From Asterias rubens (Eukaryota > Echinodermata > Asteroidea > Forcipulatida > Asteriidae), in NCBI RefSeq assembly GCF_902459465.1, contig NC_047062.1, positions 32,296,673 to 32,360,672 on the forward strand: a stretch of 64,000 nt of DNA, written 5' to 3'. Of this stretch, positions 1 to 13,300 are shown one piece after another. The position numbers were made by a program, and so were the translations under genes. The notes under the pieces are model-generated. The model worked only from the letters and a program-made list of their open reading frames with translations. It searched no databases and had not been told where the DNA came from. Numbering within the stretch: position 1 is the stretch's first letter; each line of letters begins with the position of its first letter.

Positions 1-1176
1 ACCATTCTTCATTTTGTAGTAGTTTACCCTCGGAACTCCGCCGAAAACCAGACTTTTTTGAGAGTTAAAACAAAAAGTCATGAATACTTTTCACAGGCAT
101 CCATTTTGCTATTGAAATAATGGCCTGCTGCGTCACGTGTCCCAGGTACGCGCCCTTCCCCCCCCCCCCCCGAGGTCACGACATCCAGGGTTCTTATTTG
201 CATAAGCTTGACCTTTCTCTTTGGCTAAACTTATTAACATAAATATCGAGATAAAATGGGTGGTTTCTCAATGGAAAAGACTAATTAAAGGGTTGATCAG
301 AAATCGCCTGGTGGTTTTAACAGCGGGATTCTTATAACTGATTGACCAATTAATTTTTCTGAAGAGAACAACACCCCTTGAAGAGAATAGAAGAAACTTT
401 AAAACAGTGACCAGATATCCACTGGTCACTGTTTTAAAGTTTCCCCCATTCTCCTCAAGGGGTATTTTCCAGAGGCAAGGGGAATCAATAATACCCATCC
501 GATAATTAGCACACCTTATGTGTGACTGGTAAGTAGGGGAAATTGTTTTTATAGAGGGGTAAAGAGAACTTAAGGTCATCATTGTTTTAAGGTTTTCATT
601 TTGCAAAGCCACAAAAAAAAATCTGAGTAGTATTCTTTTTTTATTCAAATATTATTTTATTTATTTGTACAAAATAATTTTTCAGTTGACAATACTCACA
701 GGGGATCAATAATTATGTATTTCAAAAATAATGGATGTCAATTTTCCCTCGTTTAAAATTTTGTGATAATCCTAGTGGTTTAATTATCACCAGTGATCCC
801 TGCCCCCATTAAACCCAGCCTAGCACACAGCCTACCCTTCTCTGCCAGTCCACCATAGCCCCGGCCACCCACATTTTGCATCTTTGATATGAAACAAAAA
901 CTTCAAATAATAATTCAAGCTGATGAAAGAAATCTCAAATCACACCCAAACTGACTCCATTTTCAATACCATAATATTTTATATAATAATTAGTCTCTCC
1001 ATTTTTAATGTTTAAATATTAGAGTAAATGGAAAAGTCATGGAAAACCTTGACTCAACAAACAAAATACCTATAATATAAGCAAAAGATTTATAACCAAA
1101 CATTAGATGTAAGCATTTGAAGTAAATTGCAAATTCAGAAGAGAAGTAATTTCAAAACTTTGAAATGAGTTATTAA
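1..1176. other. AT-rich stretch without a recognisable gene
   Basis: Apart from the hairpin at 374-462 and a C-run at about 158-171, I see no coding exon or RNA gene here. Short frames have no similarity I can recognise and no splice-site context. Confidence 0.5.
374..462. repeat. Near-perfect hairpin, arms about 41 bases
   Basis: The segment from CCCCTTGA at 374 to TCAAGGGG at 462 folds back on itself around a short ATATCCA loop, with few mismatches. It could be a minimal foldback element or an inverted duplication. Confidence 0.75.
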
Positions 1177-1560
1177 TTAAAGACACTGGACACTATTGGT
1201 AATTGTCAAAGACCAGTCTTTTCACTCAGTGTATCTCAAATTATCCATAAAATAACTAACCTGTGAAAATTTGAGCTCAATTGGTTATCGAAGTTGCGAG
1301 ATAATAACGAAAAAAAAAACACCCTGGTCACACGAAGCTGTGTGCTTTCAGATGCTTGATTTCAAGACCTCAAATTCTAAACTTGAGGTCTCGAAATCAA
1401 ATTCGTGGAAAATTACTTCTTTCTTGAAAACTATATCACTTCAGAGTACCGTTTCTCACACAGTTTTATACTATCAACCTCTCCCCATTACTCGTTACCA
1501 AGTAAGGTTTTATGATAATAATTTTTTTGAGTATTTACCAATAGTGTCCACTGCCTTTAA
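1177..1560. mobile_element. TTAA-ended MITE, family A (TIR GGCACTGGACACTATTGG)
   Basis: Starts TTAAAGACACTGGACACTATTGG and ends with the reverse complement ...CCAATAGTGTCCACTGCCTTTAA. No coding capacity. It lies 3' of TARBP1. The TTAA at both outer ends suggests piggyBac-type target choice (inference). Confidence 0.75.
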
Positions 1561-2119
1561 ACAAAACAAATTATCTGAAACATGGTTTTTGTAATAAAGT
1601 TTAGTAAACAGTGGTCATATTGATTAACTTAAAAAAATACTGCACTTACATCTTGACAGCATACATATTGAGGGGTTCTTTTCCTTCAGATACTTTGTCA
1701 AACATTTTATACTTTTTAGAAGCACTTCAAAATATATACAGCATAAGGCATGAAACTTTTTCTTTAATATAGACCAGTATATACTCTGTGGTTTAAATCT
1801 GTGGTGTTGATAAATTGTAATCATCCTTTTAAAGGTGCTGTCCATGTTTGGTAATCACTCATAATACATATAGCATAAAAAATGAAGTACTGGTAACTTC
1901 AGTTTTGAGAAAGAGGTAATTTCTGACTAAAACATTTGAATCTGAGAGAAGGCTTCAGGCCTTTCTGTCATTAAATTCTTTCATATTTGATGACCAATTG
2001 AGCCTAAATTTGTTATCTTATCCATAGGTTGGGATCACCCACCAAGGTCCTTGGAAATTAACATAGGTACACCCTGCCTTTTAATTTGGTAGAGACTTTA
2101 CGAAAGTATAACTACAATT

Positions 2120-2790
2120 AATTTGTCACTCTGTGATCGTTTTGTGGTCACTCAGTGGTCTTTTGAGCCAGTAGTTTCTGTCTTGAGAATTCCACTATAA
2201 GATTGGGTGCCAACTACTCAGTGATCCCTCAGTGTACTCAGTGGGCACTCTGTGGTCATTTGAGCCAGTAGTTTTTGTCTTTTTTTGTTTTTTAGATTGA
2301 GTGACAATTTACTTAGTGAATACTCAGTTGTCTCCTGGTGGTCAATTGAGCGTGTAGACTTTGACTTGAGTACTGAGTGACAAGTTACTCGGTGGTTACT
2401 CTGTGGTCACTCGATTGTCACTTAAGGGGTCACTTGGTGATCATTTGAGCCAGTAGTCTCTGTCCTGTGTTGTCCAGTATCAGAGTGAGTGGGACAAGTT
2501 ACTCAGTGGTTGCTCAGTGATTACTCAGTGTGGTCACTGGCAGTCATTTGAGCCAGTAGTCTCTGTCTTGTGTTCTCGAGTATCAGAGTGAGTGGGACAA
2601 GTTACTCAGTGATTGCTCAGTGATTACTCAGTGTGGTCACTGGCAGTCATTTGAGCCAGTAGTCTCTGTCGTGTGTTCTCGAGTATCAGAATGAGTGAGC
2701 ACAAGTTACTCAGTGATTACTCAGTGTGGTCACTGGGTGGTCATTTGAGCCAATAGTCTTTGTCTTGTGTACTCCCATATGAGTAAAGCA
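2120..2790. repeat. Minisatellite derived from the end of the TARBP1 gene
   Basis: About seven degenerate units of roughly 80-120 bases, each with a core like CATTTGAGCCAGTAGTCTCT followed by an ACTCAGTG-rich spacer. The unit nearest the gene contains the real last codons and stop of TARBP1 (2730-2775); the others are copies of that coding end. Confidence 0.8.
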
Positions 2791-5700
2791 CCACTGACAT
2801 GTACATTGAGAGATCGAATCACTCCTTGTTGCGGAATCTCAACACATACATCTAGTAGTTGAATTAACTCCACTGGGATACCCATTCTCTCTTGCCTGGA
2901 AAGAAAACAGCATTAAACAAAAATTATTTTAGTAATTTGGGTTTTATAATCCGGATAGAAAAAATGACCTGGTCCCAATTCATGGCTCTGCTAACGCCGT
3001 ATTCTGACCTGACAATCATGATTCCATGCTTATGTGCAAGCGCCAAATTTCTGCGCTAGCCTTGTAAGCATAGAATGCCTAGTAATATGGAGAACACAGT
3101 AAGCAGAAGCCAAATTTCGCCCCAACTCGTGAAATATGCTTGCTGCACGCACATAATTCCCTGCTTCCGTAAGCGCCGTTTCTGTGTTGGTCGTATTGTA
3201 GGTTTTCTGCCTGGAAGGATGTGATACTTAAGCAAGACACTCATTGGTATAAATCGTTACATCATTGAAGTGTCAATGGTTTCATTATTATAGCACACCC
3301 CCCCCCCCCCCTTTCTGACAATTATTTTTAGTGTAGACATCCGCTCTTGAATGCGAAGGTGCTGGGTTCAAAACCCACTTGAGTAATATACCGTTGGATT
3401 TTTTTTCACAGGAGTTTTGAAAGCACCAAGTATACAGAGCTTAAACCACATTGGTGTAGGGTACAAACAAAATAATAGACATCCTATATGTAGATGTTAA
3501 ATTTGCATCAGGGATAAAGAATATTAAATTTGGTTTTTACCCATATACACCAATGTATGTTAGCACTCTATACACAGTACTTACCCGAGTTCTGTTAAAA
3601 CGATTGCAGTACCCGTTGTTAACATAGGATTCGAACTGTCCCTAGCTACCCGGCAATCTCTGTGGTCTAGTTGGTAAGACACTGCTCTAGAATTGCAAAG
3701 GTCGTGGGTTCGAATCCCACCCAAGTAATATGCCTGTGATTTTTTTACAGAACTCTGGTAAGTATACAGTGCTGACACACATCAGTGTACATGTATATGG
3801 CTAAAAACCTAAATTAATATCATATATGGACTTAACACGTTCAACTTACCCGAGTAATAAAAGAGTGCGTTGAGGGAAGCTGTATTGAGTGAGACACTTG
3901 CTTCTAGCCGTCTGTTCAACCCCGACTAGAGTATAACCCTGATGCCTCATTGATTGGAGGTAGGGAGCTAGATCACTCACAGGAACCTGGGCATTAAAGG
4001 GAAGATATACATTTGGTAATCACTCTTCAAATTAATGGCAATAGTAACTAGTGGTAAGAAGCCTACAGCAGCTTTTGAAAGTAATAAAGAGTTTTAAGAA
4101 AAATTTCACTTTGAAGAATTGTAGTTATGTAAGCTATGTAATGTTTTATGCCCTAAAAACTGTAATCTAACTTATCTAAGATTGTATATTACTAGGAGGG
4201 ATTATTCTTCTTGCATAGACATCATTCGCTCTGGAATTTGGGCTACATCTAAAAAGTTCAAATGAAATTTGTACATGTTATTTTAATTGTACCAAAAACC
4301 AAAGGTACATTCTGCCTTAAATAGAATGTTATCCAGACTGAATGTTAAGAAGGCAAAGTAATGGAAAAAGAATCAAACACTCATCAACAATATAGATCAG
4401 TTGAATTTGTTGTCCACCTTCACTCCAATGCAAACATGACCAGCAGTCATTTGTTGTCTACATACAAAGAGTTTAGGTACACTTCAAATGGCCCAAATAT
4501 GAAGAAATTAATCAATCAAAGATATAAAGCAATGACACAAGACGAGAACAATTTATAATAATTATTTCTTAAACTGTAACAATTTGTAACCAACGTTTAG
4601 GTGAGACACAGAGATTCTACATACATTTGCCCACTACTATTAACACTTTTAAAACTTTTTTTCTAAATGTCCGTTGATCACACTCACCTCAATCATAGGC
4701 AGCCATTTTTCTGCAGTCACGCTGACACTTTTGAAGTTTTTGTCTTCTGTAGCACGCAGACTGCTGACAACAAACGTCGAAACCCCAAAGATTTGACTCG
4801 TACGACACAACCCTGCATACACAAACAAGCATTTAAAGGCACTGGACACTATTGGTAATTACTCAAAATAATTGTAAGCATACAAACTTACTTGGTAACG
4901 AGCTGTTGGTAGTATAAAACATTGTGAGGAACGGCTCCCACTGAGTAACGTAGCTTTGAGAAAGAGGTATTTTCTCGCTCAAATATTAAGACTTCCGGCC
5001 TTTCTTTTTTCTCTTGCAACTCCGTGTTTTCTTTTTTCTCTTGCAACTCGGATGACCAATTGAGTCAAAAGTTTCCCAGATTTGTTATTTTATGCATACA
5101 TGTATGTTGGGATACACTAAGTGAGAATACTGGTCTGTGACAATTACCAAATGTGTCCGGTGTCTTTAAGTCTGTATGTTTGTTTTCAAAGCTGACAATG
5201 TCAAACTTGCATAGAGCAATCCTCAAAATGAAAAAAATTAATTGTTTTTAAAAGCAAATTTCATTTTATTTCATTTATTCTGATTGTAAAGCCAAGGACT
5301 CTCATAAAAGCGAAATTAACCAACTTAAATCCAACGGAGCTTTCACAATAACTGGGCATTCAACTTTCCAATAATCTCTAAAGCCCGGTTCATACTTCCT
5401 GCGAAGCGAATTTGACGTGAGATTTGACGTCAAAACTCTGTTTTCGCTACAAATTCGCAAGAGAGTTGAGCACAGCTCAACTGCTGCAAATTATTTGTTG
5501 CGAATTTGCGACGTCAACATTTGCTTCGCATTCGCATTCACACAAAGTATGAACCGGGATTTATGCTATATTATAAGAGTACCTACCTCCTAGATTGGGT
5601 GCTTTATTAACGAGTGACGCCACAAGAACCAGGCTACCTCCAGATGACCTATCATGACCTTCTGACCTCAGGTCATCAAATCCAGGGATGCTCATTGACT

Positions 5701-8662
5701 GCCATGGAATCATCTTCTTCTGTATATCGGATTCCTCGCTTGTTTCAGCCGATGTCTGGTCAAATGGAATTCCACCTAAGAGATGAGAGGTATCAAACAT
5801 TGTCTGTAACTCTGGGCCCACTTTCATAAAGCTGGTTAGCAGAAAATATTGCTTAAGTAATTTCTTTTCTTCTTTGCGCTTAATTTTGGGTGTCAACTCT
5901 CTTTTGTACATGTTTGTATACGATTCTGACACCCAAATTGACAACAGGCACATGTGAGTACCCTGCACATATTGCAAGGGGTCTTGTCTTTATACACATA
6001 CCGGATGGACCTTTCACAGATCTTGCCAATAGGTACTGTTGTTGAATCTGAGACTCAGGTGGATTGTACAGGGGTAGTACAGGATGAGAGTCCACATCAT
6101 TCCTCCAGAGTGACGGACACTCTTTCTCAAAAGACTCTGCTTCGAGGAGTTCATCACCAGCTATGGAGCTCAGGTACGGAAGGAGGTTAAAAATTGTCTG
6201 GAAACAAAGTGACAAAAATTAAGATATGATTTTGAGTTGAGAAAAACTGAACTTGACCAGAGTGACAGAGCCTGTGATGAGCATCTCAAAGCACTCAGTA
6301 TTTTCCTACAAGGTATGTGGAGCTACTTGTTGAGGAACATTCCTTTAAATAGCACCATATAATGGTTTACAAGGTGCTGTGACGCAATATGCATGCCAAT
6401 CACATACCTGCCAACATTCGAAGCCCAGAAATAGGGACAAGCCTGGCCGGGGTCCAGGGGTCACCAAGGCGGGGTACTGTGAATGAGTGTTTTCTTCCAG
6501 GGTGCTCTGCATTGCAGGGGACAGTGCCCCCTGGAAGCTAACAGAACTACACAGCCTCCAGAGTCATTTGGGGGCTAAACATTAACATAAAGTAAATCAA
6601 CTTTGAATGTGGAACTACTGCATAAAAACAATACATTAGTTCATTATTATTTGATAACACAGCTTTTCACCACCTTTCTATTGGTGTAGACCTTTGTATG
6701 TGGATTGTTTTGCTTGTTTTAGGAGGGCTGGACTGTATTTTGTGTCGAAGCAAGTTTCCCTCTTTGGCAGTTTTTAGGTGGGCGACTATATCGCCCCGTC
6801 CACCGTGAGCAATACTCACATCGGTTCTACATATGCCACAGAAAGCGTGATGCCTACTTTTTGTTGAGCTTTTAATGCACAAGAAATCTGTGGCGTAATT
6901 ATCGTTAAAAACGCAGGATCTCTTCGATTTACTGCCACTCATTTTGAAAATCAACTTACGGTTTTAACAAAATGGCGACCGCAACACCCTTTGTACCACG
7001 ACATCGTCGACGAAGCAAATACATGTGCATAACGTATTATGTATGTACACACACACACACTCACGCACCGCATGTATTGGCTTGACACAATAAACTTGGT
7101 ACAAGTCCTCTCCACGAATCTCTCTACGCGTACAATGTTGTTGCACGGACTAAACGGACACTTTTTGAGGGAGCGCATGTTTCAACAAGTCTATGATACA
7201 ACTAAACTCTTCATCAGTCGTTTACAATATTGATATACACACACACACGCACACACCACATGCTTGACAAATGATTTAATAAACTTGATACAAGTCCTCC
7301 ACACGAATCTCCCTCTACACGTGCGTACTTGTTCACTCACACGGCTACTTTGGGATGAAATGCCATTCGCTCAGCAAGTCTAAAATACATCTAGTCTTGT
7401 TCTCAGCCGTTCATCATCAATTTTCTTACTTTTTAATAATAAAATCGTGAAATCTGAGAAACCGGGACAGTCCCGTTTTTAGGCGTCTATGAAACTCAGA
7501 AACCGGGACTGTCCCGGGAAAATCGGGACAGTTGGCAGGTATGCAATCAAACCAGGAACACCAGGGCGAACCCCTTCCCTTTATCATCAGCGCACTTTTA
7601 AATGCATTGCACAACACACCGGACCTACGGCTTTACGTCCCATCCAAAAGACGAAGCAATAACAGTTAAGATTCATGCTTGAGGACACAAGTGTCACAAC
7701 CAGGACTCGAACCCACACCCCATTCATCAGAAATGCAAGAGCTTGAGTTTGGTGCTTTTAACCACTCGGCAATGACACACCACAAAATAACATTTGGACC
7801 ATGGTTGTTTGATAACTCAACGTTACGATCAGTACGCTCTAGTCGACTTCAGGAGAATATCATGTCAGCTTTGGGAATGAGGATGGTGATACCCATACAT
7901 TTAATTAATGACCAGAGGCCAATTTAATAAAGCCTGTAAGCATAAATCTTTGCTAAACACAGAAACATCCTGCTTAACAGAATATGTTTACCAGCCTAAT
8001 TTCCACATGGTGTACATTGTTGCAACTGGTGCCCCACATCATTCTTTCTAAGCAGTATTTTCTGATCAACAGTTTTATGAAATTGGGCCCCAGAGTGGAA
8101 TATTGGTTTGCTACATCGACATACCTGTATGGTGTAATCTTGACACGGGTTAACTTTGAAGAGAAAGAAGTTGCTGTCCATCTTTTGATGTGAAGACACG
8201 CTGGGACTGATGCAAACAAGAAAATAAAAATTGATATTAATTAAACACATTCACAACAAAAGATTAAAGTATCATACAAGGTCAATGAGATCACGTGGGC
8301 CACTGTGTCACTGAGGCTATCCTGCACTAAATTGGGACTTTGTCACTGCAATCCACTCTTCTCTATCTAGTATTAGGCTTTGAGTGACGTCAGTCACTTG
8401 TGTCCTTGAGCAGGCATTTAACCATAATTACTTCGTAAAAAGTTGGGAAGGTAGTGCATTCTGCTCTCTAGCCAGACTCTTGGTGGATGATACCCATGCC
8501 TACATCCTTATGGACTATGATGGGGGTAACCTTGTTTCCTTGCCAGACGAGCTAAGGGACACACCTGATCTATCTACATTCAAACACAACCTCAAAACTC
8601 GACTGTTCAATCTGTCAGCTTGCTAGCGACCGGCGCGTTCTGTGCGCCTTATAAATTGTATG

Positions 8663-8738
<76 letters not shown>

Positions 8739-10360
8739 TCATACGAGTAGGTGGCAGCGTGCCCCTGGTGAAAGATAATTTGGGTCGATAGCCCAAATCT
8801 GTTTAAGAGTAGCTGCTAACCTTGAAGTGGCCGTTCGGGACTTGTAATTTGTGCGATATCTCATTAGAAAAACAAAGTAATAAACAAGTGCAAGCAGTCT
8901 ATGAAGAAGACAGAGTGATATAACTTCCTTACTTGTAATCATGAAGGTATTCCATACAAGCCAGTAATGCTGGAAATGACGCCATGACGCCCTGCAGCCC
9001 GTCCCTGGTACAATCCTGCCATAGCTTCTTGACGCATAACTGCCCTGTATGTCTGATGGATGATGTCTGAACCAAAGCACGGGGTAATAGCACTGGGAAA
9101 GCACGCTTGTAAAATGACTCCTAGACAAACAAAAAGGATTTGGGTTGAGTAATTTGTTTCGTCTTTTCAATCCTTTTGATCCTATGTATCTTTAAAGGCA
9201 CTAGCCACATTTGGTAATTACTCAAGATATTTATTTACGTAAAATACTTACTTGGTAACGACCAACGGAGAGCTGTTAATAGTACAAATTATTGTGAGTA
9301 ACATAAATTTTGAGAAAAAAGGTAATTTCTCACTCAAATATTTGAGTCAGAGAAAGACTTAGGGCCCTAAAGCCTTTCCCGGGCATCTGAAAGCACACAC
9401 ATTTGTGCACCAAGGGTGTTTTTTCTTTTATTACTAGCTTACATGTACACCTTCGATGAATAATTTTCACAGATTTGTTATTTTGTGCATATGTTGAACC
9501 AAGTGAGAATACTGGTCTTTGACAATTACCAAAGGTGTCCAGTGCCTTTAACATGATGAAGAAATTATAAAATATTTAAACAATCTAATAGTGAATAAAA
9601 TCTCTCCCTACATGATCAGAAAGCATTTGTACATACCTTGTGTTTGAGATCCGGTTGTACTACACCAAGATGTGCAATGAGAATCAGCAATGGGCAAATG
9701 TTACTCTCTGAAGTATCTCTAAGCTAGAAACATATAAAAACATAATATAATTATAATGAATAATATATGAGAAGCCCCCATCAATCGAGTCGAGGCCATA
9801 CACCATCTTGAGCCTAAGCTTTTTAATTGGATAGGAGTATTTGGCTAGCCGCAACTCCTCTCTCCCTGAGATGGGTGGTTTGAAATCATGAGTTTCCTTC
9901 TTCTCAGGGCTGCCTTCCAAGGTTAACGAGCCCCTCATGCACAGGTTTAGAATCAGAAGCCACTATAACTTGTTGCTTGTCGTGGCTTAGTGTTTTAGAG
10001 CACCGGACTCAAGCTCTGGTGTCCCTGAACAGTGTGGGTTTGAGTCCCAGTCGTGACACCTGTGTCCTTAAACAAGACACTTTACCATGATGGTTGGTCC
10101 TTCAAATGGGACGTAGAGCCGTTGGTCCTGTGTGTTGTGTAAAACATGTAAAAGAACCCAGTGCACTTATCGCAAAGAGAAGTGGTTTGCCCTGGTACTC
10201 CTGATTTGATTGGCTGCATATTGAGCCACAGCAACTTGTAAACTATCTAAAAGAAGTACATGTATCATAATTCAAAACATACCTTGCAGGAAAAATACTT
10301 AATGTTGAAGCACCTTGAGCTTCACTGAGTGACCGATATGAGCGCTTTATAAGAAGCCAA

Positions 10361-10394
<34 letters not shown>

Positions 10395-13300
10395 TTATTT
10401 TATTTTTTAATGATCTTCCCATCAAGGGAACTCGGCAAACTCCCACAAGGGATATAAACACCAAGCTGGCTACAGCCAATCTCTCTCATACAAACATTGG
10501 TTTAACGTCTATGATTATGAATTACACAAATCGTGAAATTGTGATTCAGTAACTAGACGACAATATTTATTCTAGTCATTGTGAAAATCAGCGGTTCGCT
10601 GGGGGATTCGAACCCACAACCTTGTGATTGCAAGTCCTGCAGTCTAACCACCTGACCACGGTGACCTTTATTATTGTTTTTGTTTGTATATTTACCTGGT
10701 GTACTTGATCCCACACCATCTCCTGTAGGTTAGGATGACATAGTAATACTCTAATAGCCACCCATACCATGAGATGACGTACTGAGGATTGCTTCTCCTT
10801 CACTGCTGATGTTAAGACATTATCCAAGAGCTCGCTGGCATACTCCTGTAATAAACCACACAAACATGCAATAATATTTCTACAGTATACATTTGGTATG
10901 TGTTGGTTTGTGGTAACACAAGGGCCAAGTTTCATAGAGCTGCTAAGCACAAAAATTTGCTTAGCATGAAATTTCTTCCTTGATAAAAACAGGATTACCA
11001 ACCAAATTCCCAGGTGATTTTCAGGATAAGCAAACAACCTCTCAATACCAGTAACAAGCAATATGCAACAAATGGAAATTTGCTTCATAATCCTGTTTTT
11101 ATCAAGGAAGAGATTTCATGCTTAGCAGCTCTTTGAAATTGGGCCCATGTGTGTATCTACTTGCCAGGTAGATTATGTTATCGATAGAGCTCGCTTGCTT
11201 CATATTCTACTCCCTCTGTGTAGACTTTCGTCCTGTTTTTGAACTACTACCTGAGCGGAAGGTAGAAAATCTGCTGGGACTACTACTTATTCTTTAGTGC
11301 ATCTAGTGTCCTTAACCAAGACTCGTAACCAATGGATTGCTTCGTCCTTCGGATGGAACGTAAAGCCGTTGGTCCAATGTGTTGTGTAACGCATGTAAAA
11401 GAACCCAGTGCACTTATCGAAAAGAGAAAGGGTTCGCCCCGGTGTTCCTGGCTGTGGCTGCTGTATGCGCCGCAGCACCTTGTAAACCCTTACAAGGTGA
11501 TACATAAATGGGTCTCAGAATTCATCACTGCAATAACATGTCCTTCTGAAAGTTTGTATATACTCAGCGCCTTAAGTACCTTGTTTGGTAGATATGTGCG
11601 CTATATAAGACTTTGATATTAGAGGACTTCTCGTTCTTCATTTCTCTACTGCGAGTACTTGCTCTAGTCATTATCAGGAGACTACAGCAATCACAAGAAA
11701 CAGAGCCTACAAAGTTTCAATGGTACAAAAAGTGACAAAACAAACCACAGTTGTTAATAATTCAGTTTTTGAAAAAAACACGGTTTCCGCTGGTGATAAC
11801 CAAATTGTCCTTTACCTTTTGTATGTATGGTGCAAGAAGCAATAGAGTCTGCCATAGTCTAACATTCTCTCGATGTAACAGAGAGTTCATTGCATAACCT
11901 CTTCTTGTTGTAGTCTTCATCTCAAGGAACTAAACAACAAAGAGAATCACATTATATGGGTTAAGAAGCATGGTGAGTCTGCCATAGTCTAACATTCTCT
12001 CGATGTAACAGAGAGTTCATTGCATAACCTCTTCTTGTAGTAGTCTTCATCTCAAAGAACTAAACAACGAATAGATTCACATTATAATGGGTTTCCACAG
12101 AATGCATGGTGAGTCTGCCATAGTCTAACATTCTCTCGATGTAACAGAGAGTTCATTGCATAACCTCTTCTTGTTGTAGTCTTCATCTCAAGGAACTAAA
12201 CAACAAACAATATTCAGTATGTTAAATTTGCATTTGGGATAAAGAATGTTTATTTTGTTTTTTTAACCATAAATCGATGTGCGTTATCACTGTATACTCA
12301 GTACTTTCTCGAGTAATTTCACAAGCTTTGTGAAAAGAATCACAGGCATTCACTCGGGTGGACTTCGAACCCCCAGCCCTTGCAATTCTCCAGCAGTGTC
12401 TCACCAACAGCAAACAGATTCAAATGATATGGGTTTGGAGGCAATGCATGGTGAGGTTTAATGTATATTCAGTTAGCGCTAACCCCATGTATACAATATC
12501 AACTATACTGAGAGTAAATTGCTCTTGCTATTTGTCTTGCTATTTATTGTACTGCCACGCAGTAGATTTTATAATTTGTCTTGCTATTTATTGTACTGCC
12601 ACGCAGTAGATTTTATAATTTGTCTTGCTATGTATTGTACTGCCACGCAGTAGATTTTATAATTCTTGGTCTATACAGGTGAAAGACAGGGAATGCAAAC
12701 AGCAAAGACAAGTTGACCCCAATCTCGTTATGTGCCAACAATATTGATATATTAAAAGTGTAACTGCAAAAAGTCCAAAAGCAACTAATGTGAAAAAATT
12801 GTGAAAAAAGAAAAGAAAAAAAAGAGTGATACATAAGTCATATGGGGCAACAGTAATGCCATATTTTTTTCAGGACAAATTTTTAGAGCAAACGACTGCC
12901 TGTTGATGGGACAAAAAGTGCTTTGTGTGCCTGGAAGACGGTCATAGAGCCTTATGCCCTCAAGCACCCCACCCTTATGCCCTTGGGAACTCGATGAGAT
13001 GTTGGCTTACTGGGTATAAATTTCCACAAGCTGAGGAGTCTCATTGCCCGATGTAGTCACATACCTTCTTAACTAATCCTTGTACAAAATCAGTAATGAG
13101 TTGACAGCACTCTGACGTCTTTGTTCTTGCAACTGTCAGCAAGAAGTTCAGCAAAATGACCCGTCTATGACCAGGCCTTTGTTCCATACTGTAAAATGTA
13201 AAGGGAAGCATTTCACATGACATTAAAAGATGAGATAGTAATGTTTTTACAAATGAGTTAAATTAAATAATGGTGCAGACCTGAAATTACACGGAGGCCA

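Larger units (their letters stand above)
2730..5775 (-). other. TARBP1: SPOUT/TrmH methyltransferase domain exons of TARBP1 (exons 24-27)
   Basis: Exons 5775-5587, 4812-4688, 3986-3850 and 2895-2730 encode the catalytic domain. Motif 1 is seen as [15 protein letters not shown], with Asn1514 and Arg1520; motif 2 as LLLLGQERMGIP around residue 1604; motif 3 as [19 protein letters not shown] near 1631-1649. These are the knot-forming, S-adenosylmethionine-binding motifs of the SpoU/TrmH family, all present and unbroken, so the enzyme is expected to be active. The Gln of motif 2 (Asn in human TARBP1) also occurs in bacterial TrmH as I recall it, so it is not a defect. The stop TGA is at 2732-2730; the last 13 codons lie inside a repeat unit that is multiplied downstream. 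Confidence 0.93.
6340..7775 (-). repeat. tRNA-derived SINE split by the hAT insertion
   Basis: 6340-6402 (ends ...GGTTTACAAGGTGCTGTG...) and 7544-7775 (resumes ...CCAGGAACACCAGGGCGAACC, ends near a reverse tRNA-like head) are the two halves of one antisense SINE. The uninterrupted order of these pieces can be seen in the copy at 41270-41340. Confidence 0.65.

Noticed and set aside
2850-2895. Gln replacing Asn in motif 2 of the TARBP1 methyltransferase (GQER against human GNER)
   Set aside because: Bacterial TrmH proteins also carry Gln at this position as far as I recall, so it is not evidence of inactivation.
3657-3729. Possible tRNA gene with good A and B boxes
   Set aside because: The acceptor stem does not pair, and the same unit with the same flanks is repeated many times, so it is a SINE head.
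5561-5977. 138-residue minus-strand open frame taken as one exon
   Set aside because: Only 5587-5775 is exon; the upstream part is a decayed MITE end, and phase with exon 23 fits only the TTAG acceptor at 5776.
8384-8626. 80-residue plus-strand frame
   Set aside because: Ends in the common repeat leading to the (TTA)n tail, with similarity to the 3' end of a dispersed retroelement at most; no domain can be supported.
10588-11088. 166-residue minus-strand open frame
   Set aside because: It is a chance fusion of TARBP1 exon 19 with a foldback MITE and a tRNA-like repeat.
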